Source: Halobacteriales archaeon
GTDB lineage: Archaea > Thermoplasmatota > E2 > JACPAO01 > JAHFTW01
Assembly (NCBI GenBank): GCA_020201445.1
Contig: JAIVGU010000226.1
Coordinates: 1 to 6,076, forward strand
Reading direction: 5' to 3'
Length of the DNA: 6,076 nucleotides
Under the pieces are notes generated by a model. That model was not told the origin of the DNA and made no database searches. It saw only the letters and a program-made list of their open reading frames with translations. Both the position numbers and the translations under genes were made by a program. Position 1 is the stretch's first letter. Every line of letters begins with the position of its first letter. This document shows, one piece after another, positions 4,715 to 6,076 of the stretch.

Positions 4715-6076
4715 TCAGCGGATCTTCGAGCCCGGCGGCACCTTGCGCTGCGGCTCCAGGACGGCCACGGTGGTCCCGTCGTCGGCGGCGAGGACCATGC
4801 CCTGCGACTCGACGCCGCGCAGCATCGCCGGCTGGAGGTTGGCGACGAACGCGACCGTCTTGCCGACCAGCTCCTCGGGCCTGTAGTGGGCCTTGAGGCC
4901 GGCGACCACCTGGCGCTCGCCGAGGTCGCCCACGTCGAGGCGCAGGACGTAGAGCTTGTCCGCCTTCGGGTGGGCCTCGACGGACTTGACGGTGGCGAGG
5001 CGGAGCTGGATGCGCTGGAACTCGTCGAGGGTGACCTTGCCGTCGTCGGCGGGCTTCGGCTTGGCCGACACGACCGCCTGCGCCGTCGCGATGGGGGTGG
5101 CCTGCGGGGCCTCCTGCGGGATGTCGGTGGGCTCCAGCTTGCGGAACAGAGCCTTCGGCTCGGCCAGGGGCTTGCCGGCCTGCAGCGGCGCCATGGCGGC
5201 GGACCAGGGCTGGTCGTGGACGTCGCCCGCCTCGCCGAGCATCGCCCAGAGGTCCTGCGCCGCCGTGGGGAGGTAGGGCGCCATGTAGACGCTCAGGGCC
5301 TTCAGCAGGCGCAGGAGGCTGTGCAGGTTCGCCTCGGCCTGTCCGCGGTCGGTCTTGAACTTCGACCACGGCTGCTGCTCCTGCATCCACTGGTTGCCCT
5401 GCGCGGCGAGCGCCATGATGCGCCGCATCCCGGGGCGGAGCTGGACGGAGCCGAGGTGGAGCGCGAGGTCGTCGCCGCACGCCGCGATGGCCTGCGTCAC
5501 CTTGGCGTCGAACGCGTCGCCCGCGGCGGGCGCGGCGGGGATGCTGCCGACGTTCTTCTGGGTGAAGCTCAGGACGCGGTGGGCGAGGTTGCCGAGGGTG
5601 CCCACCAGCTCGTCGTTGACCTTGCTCAGGAAGTCGTCCCACACCCAGTCGGCGTCCTTGCCCTCCGGCATGTTGATGCTGAGGTAGTAGCGCACCGCGT
5701 CGGCCTGGAAGCGGTCGAGGATGTCGTGGACCGCGATGCTGACGCCGCGGCTCTTGCTGAACTGCTTGCCCGCGAGGTTGAGGAACTCGTTGGCCGGCAC
5801 GTCGAACGGCAGGTTCAGCGCCGGGCGGCCCTCCTTGGCACGCTTCTCGTTGTAGGCCAGCAGGATGGCGGGCCAAATGATGGTGTGGAACGGGATGTTG
5901 TCCTTGCCCAGGAAGTAGTAGCCCTTGGCCTTCGGGTCCGTCCAGAACGCCTCCCACGCCTCCGGCTCGCCCTGCCGCTGCGCCCACTCCAGGCTCGCCG
6001 TGTAGTAGCCGCACACGGCCTCGAACCAGACATAGATGCGCTTGTCCTCGTAGCCCGGCAGCGGGATGGGGACGCC
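4715..6076 (-). CDS. metG: Methionyl-tRNA synthetase, C-terminal part with fused tRNA-binding domain (5' partial)
   Basis: The frame is open to the right edge and codes 453 residues here; the N-terminus with the HIGH motif is outside. MetRS joins methionine to tRNA-Met in the cytoplasm. The fragment begins GVPIPLPGYEDKRIYVWFEA, typical of the end of the catalytic core, followed by FLGKDNIPFHTIIWPA. The KMSKS loop appears as FSKS (bases 5750-5761), a common natural variant. The anticodon-binding helical domain follows (DELVGTLGNLAHRVL; LYNQ-like ...QEQQPWSKFK). A Pro/Ala-rich linker (about 5040-5130) leads to an EMAP-II/Arc1p-like OB domain (about 4730-5025) with the hallmark EAHPKADKLYVLRLDVG and NLQPAMLRGVESQGMVLAA. 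In bacteria this domain dimerises the enzyme and helps bind tRNA; in many archaea it is a separate protein, so the fusion is worth noting. The gene converges on the coiled-coil gene. Confidence 0.95.
   Translation of the reverse strand, partial: GVPIPLPGYEDKRIYVWFEAVCGYYTASLEWAQRQGEPEAWEAFWTDPKAKGYYFLGKDNIPFHTIIWPAILLAYNEKRAKEGRPALNLPFDVPANEFLNLAGKQFSKSRGVSIAVHDILDRFQADAVRYYLSINMPEGKDADWVWDDFLSKVNDELVGTLGNLAHRVLSFTQKNVGSIPAAPAAGDAFDAKVTQAIAACGDDLALHLGSVQLRPGMRRIMALAAQGNQWMQEQQPWSKFKTDRGQAEANLHSLLRLLKALSVYMAPYLPTAAQDLWAMLGEAGDVHDQPWSAAMAPLQAGKPLAEPKALFRKLEPTDIPQEAPQATPIATAQAVVSAKPKPADDGKVTLDEFQRIQLRLATVKSVEAHPKADKLYVLRLDVGDLGERQVVAGLKAHYRPEELVGKTVAFVANLQPAMLRGVESQGMVLAADDGTTVAVLEPQRKVPPGSKIR

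Noticed and set aside
2745..6014. One minus-strand open frame of more than 1000 codons covering ncsA and continuing rightwards
   Set aside because: Only 2745-3686 shows family motifs. The rest is antisense to the coiled-coil gene and out of frame with metG, with low-complexity Arg/Gly/Ala translation as expected for stop-poor high-GC DNA.

Overview
The window is a high-GC stretch, densely coded and probably archaeal. The strongest pointers are the complete NcsA/TtuA-type tRNA thiolase, which aligns along its length with the archaeal form (two zinc knuckles and a 4Fe-4S cysteine set), and the MetRS signature around its GKDNIPFH segment, which is of the archaeal/Chloroflexi kind. The proteins are not strongly acidic, so a halophile is unlikely; a GC-rich Thermoplasmatota-like lineage is my guess, not a demonstration. 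A bacterium such as a planctomycete or Chloroflexi member cannot be excluded, particularly because the intergenic palindromes resemble those scattered through some planctomycete and verrucomicrobial genomes.

Layout: (1) 2-1489 (+), the C-terminal part of an ABC-2 type permease that runs directly into a PrsW-like glutamic intramembrane protease domain. (2) 1539-2582 (+), a second, plain ABC-2 permease 49 bases downstream with a strong ribosome binding site; the two probably form a heteromeric NatAB-like transporter whose ATPase would lie upstream of the window. (3) 2583-2744, a gap between convergent genes, filled with two palindromic modules. (4) 2745-3686 (-), ncsA/ttuA, tRNA 2-thiolation. 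(5) 3687-3971, a divergent intergenic region with one small dyad. (6) 3972-4535 (+), an unrecognised coiled-coil protein with an internal duplication. (7) 4536-4714, a second gap between convergent genes, carrying related copies of the same two palindromic modules and bounded by a 23-24 base inverted repeat. (8) 4715-6076 (-), the C-terminal 453 residues of methionyl-tRNA synthetase, including its fused tRNA-binding OB domain; its start lies beyond the right edge.

Functionally the window joins a membrane transporter module on the left to two translation-related genes on the right (tRNA thiolation and Met-tRNA charging), which are not in one operon. The two most notable items are the permease-protease fusion and the shared, ordered palindromic modules at both convergent gene junctions. 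I see no rRNA, tRNA, CRISPR array, transposase or integrase.
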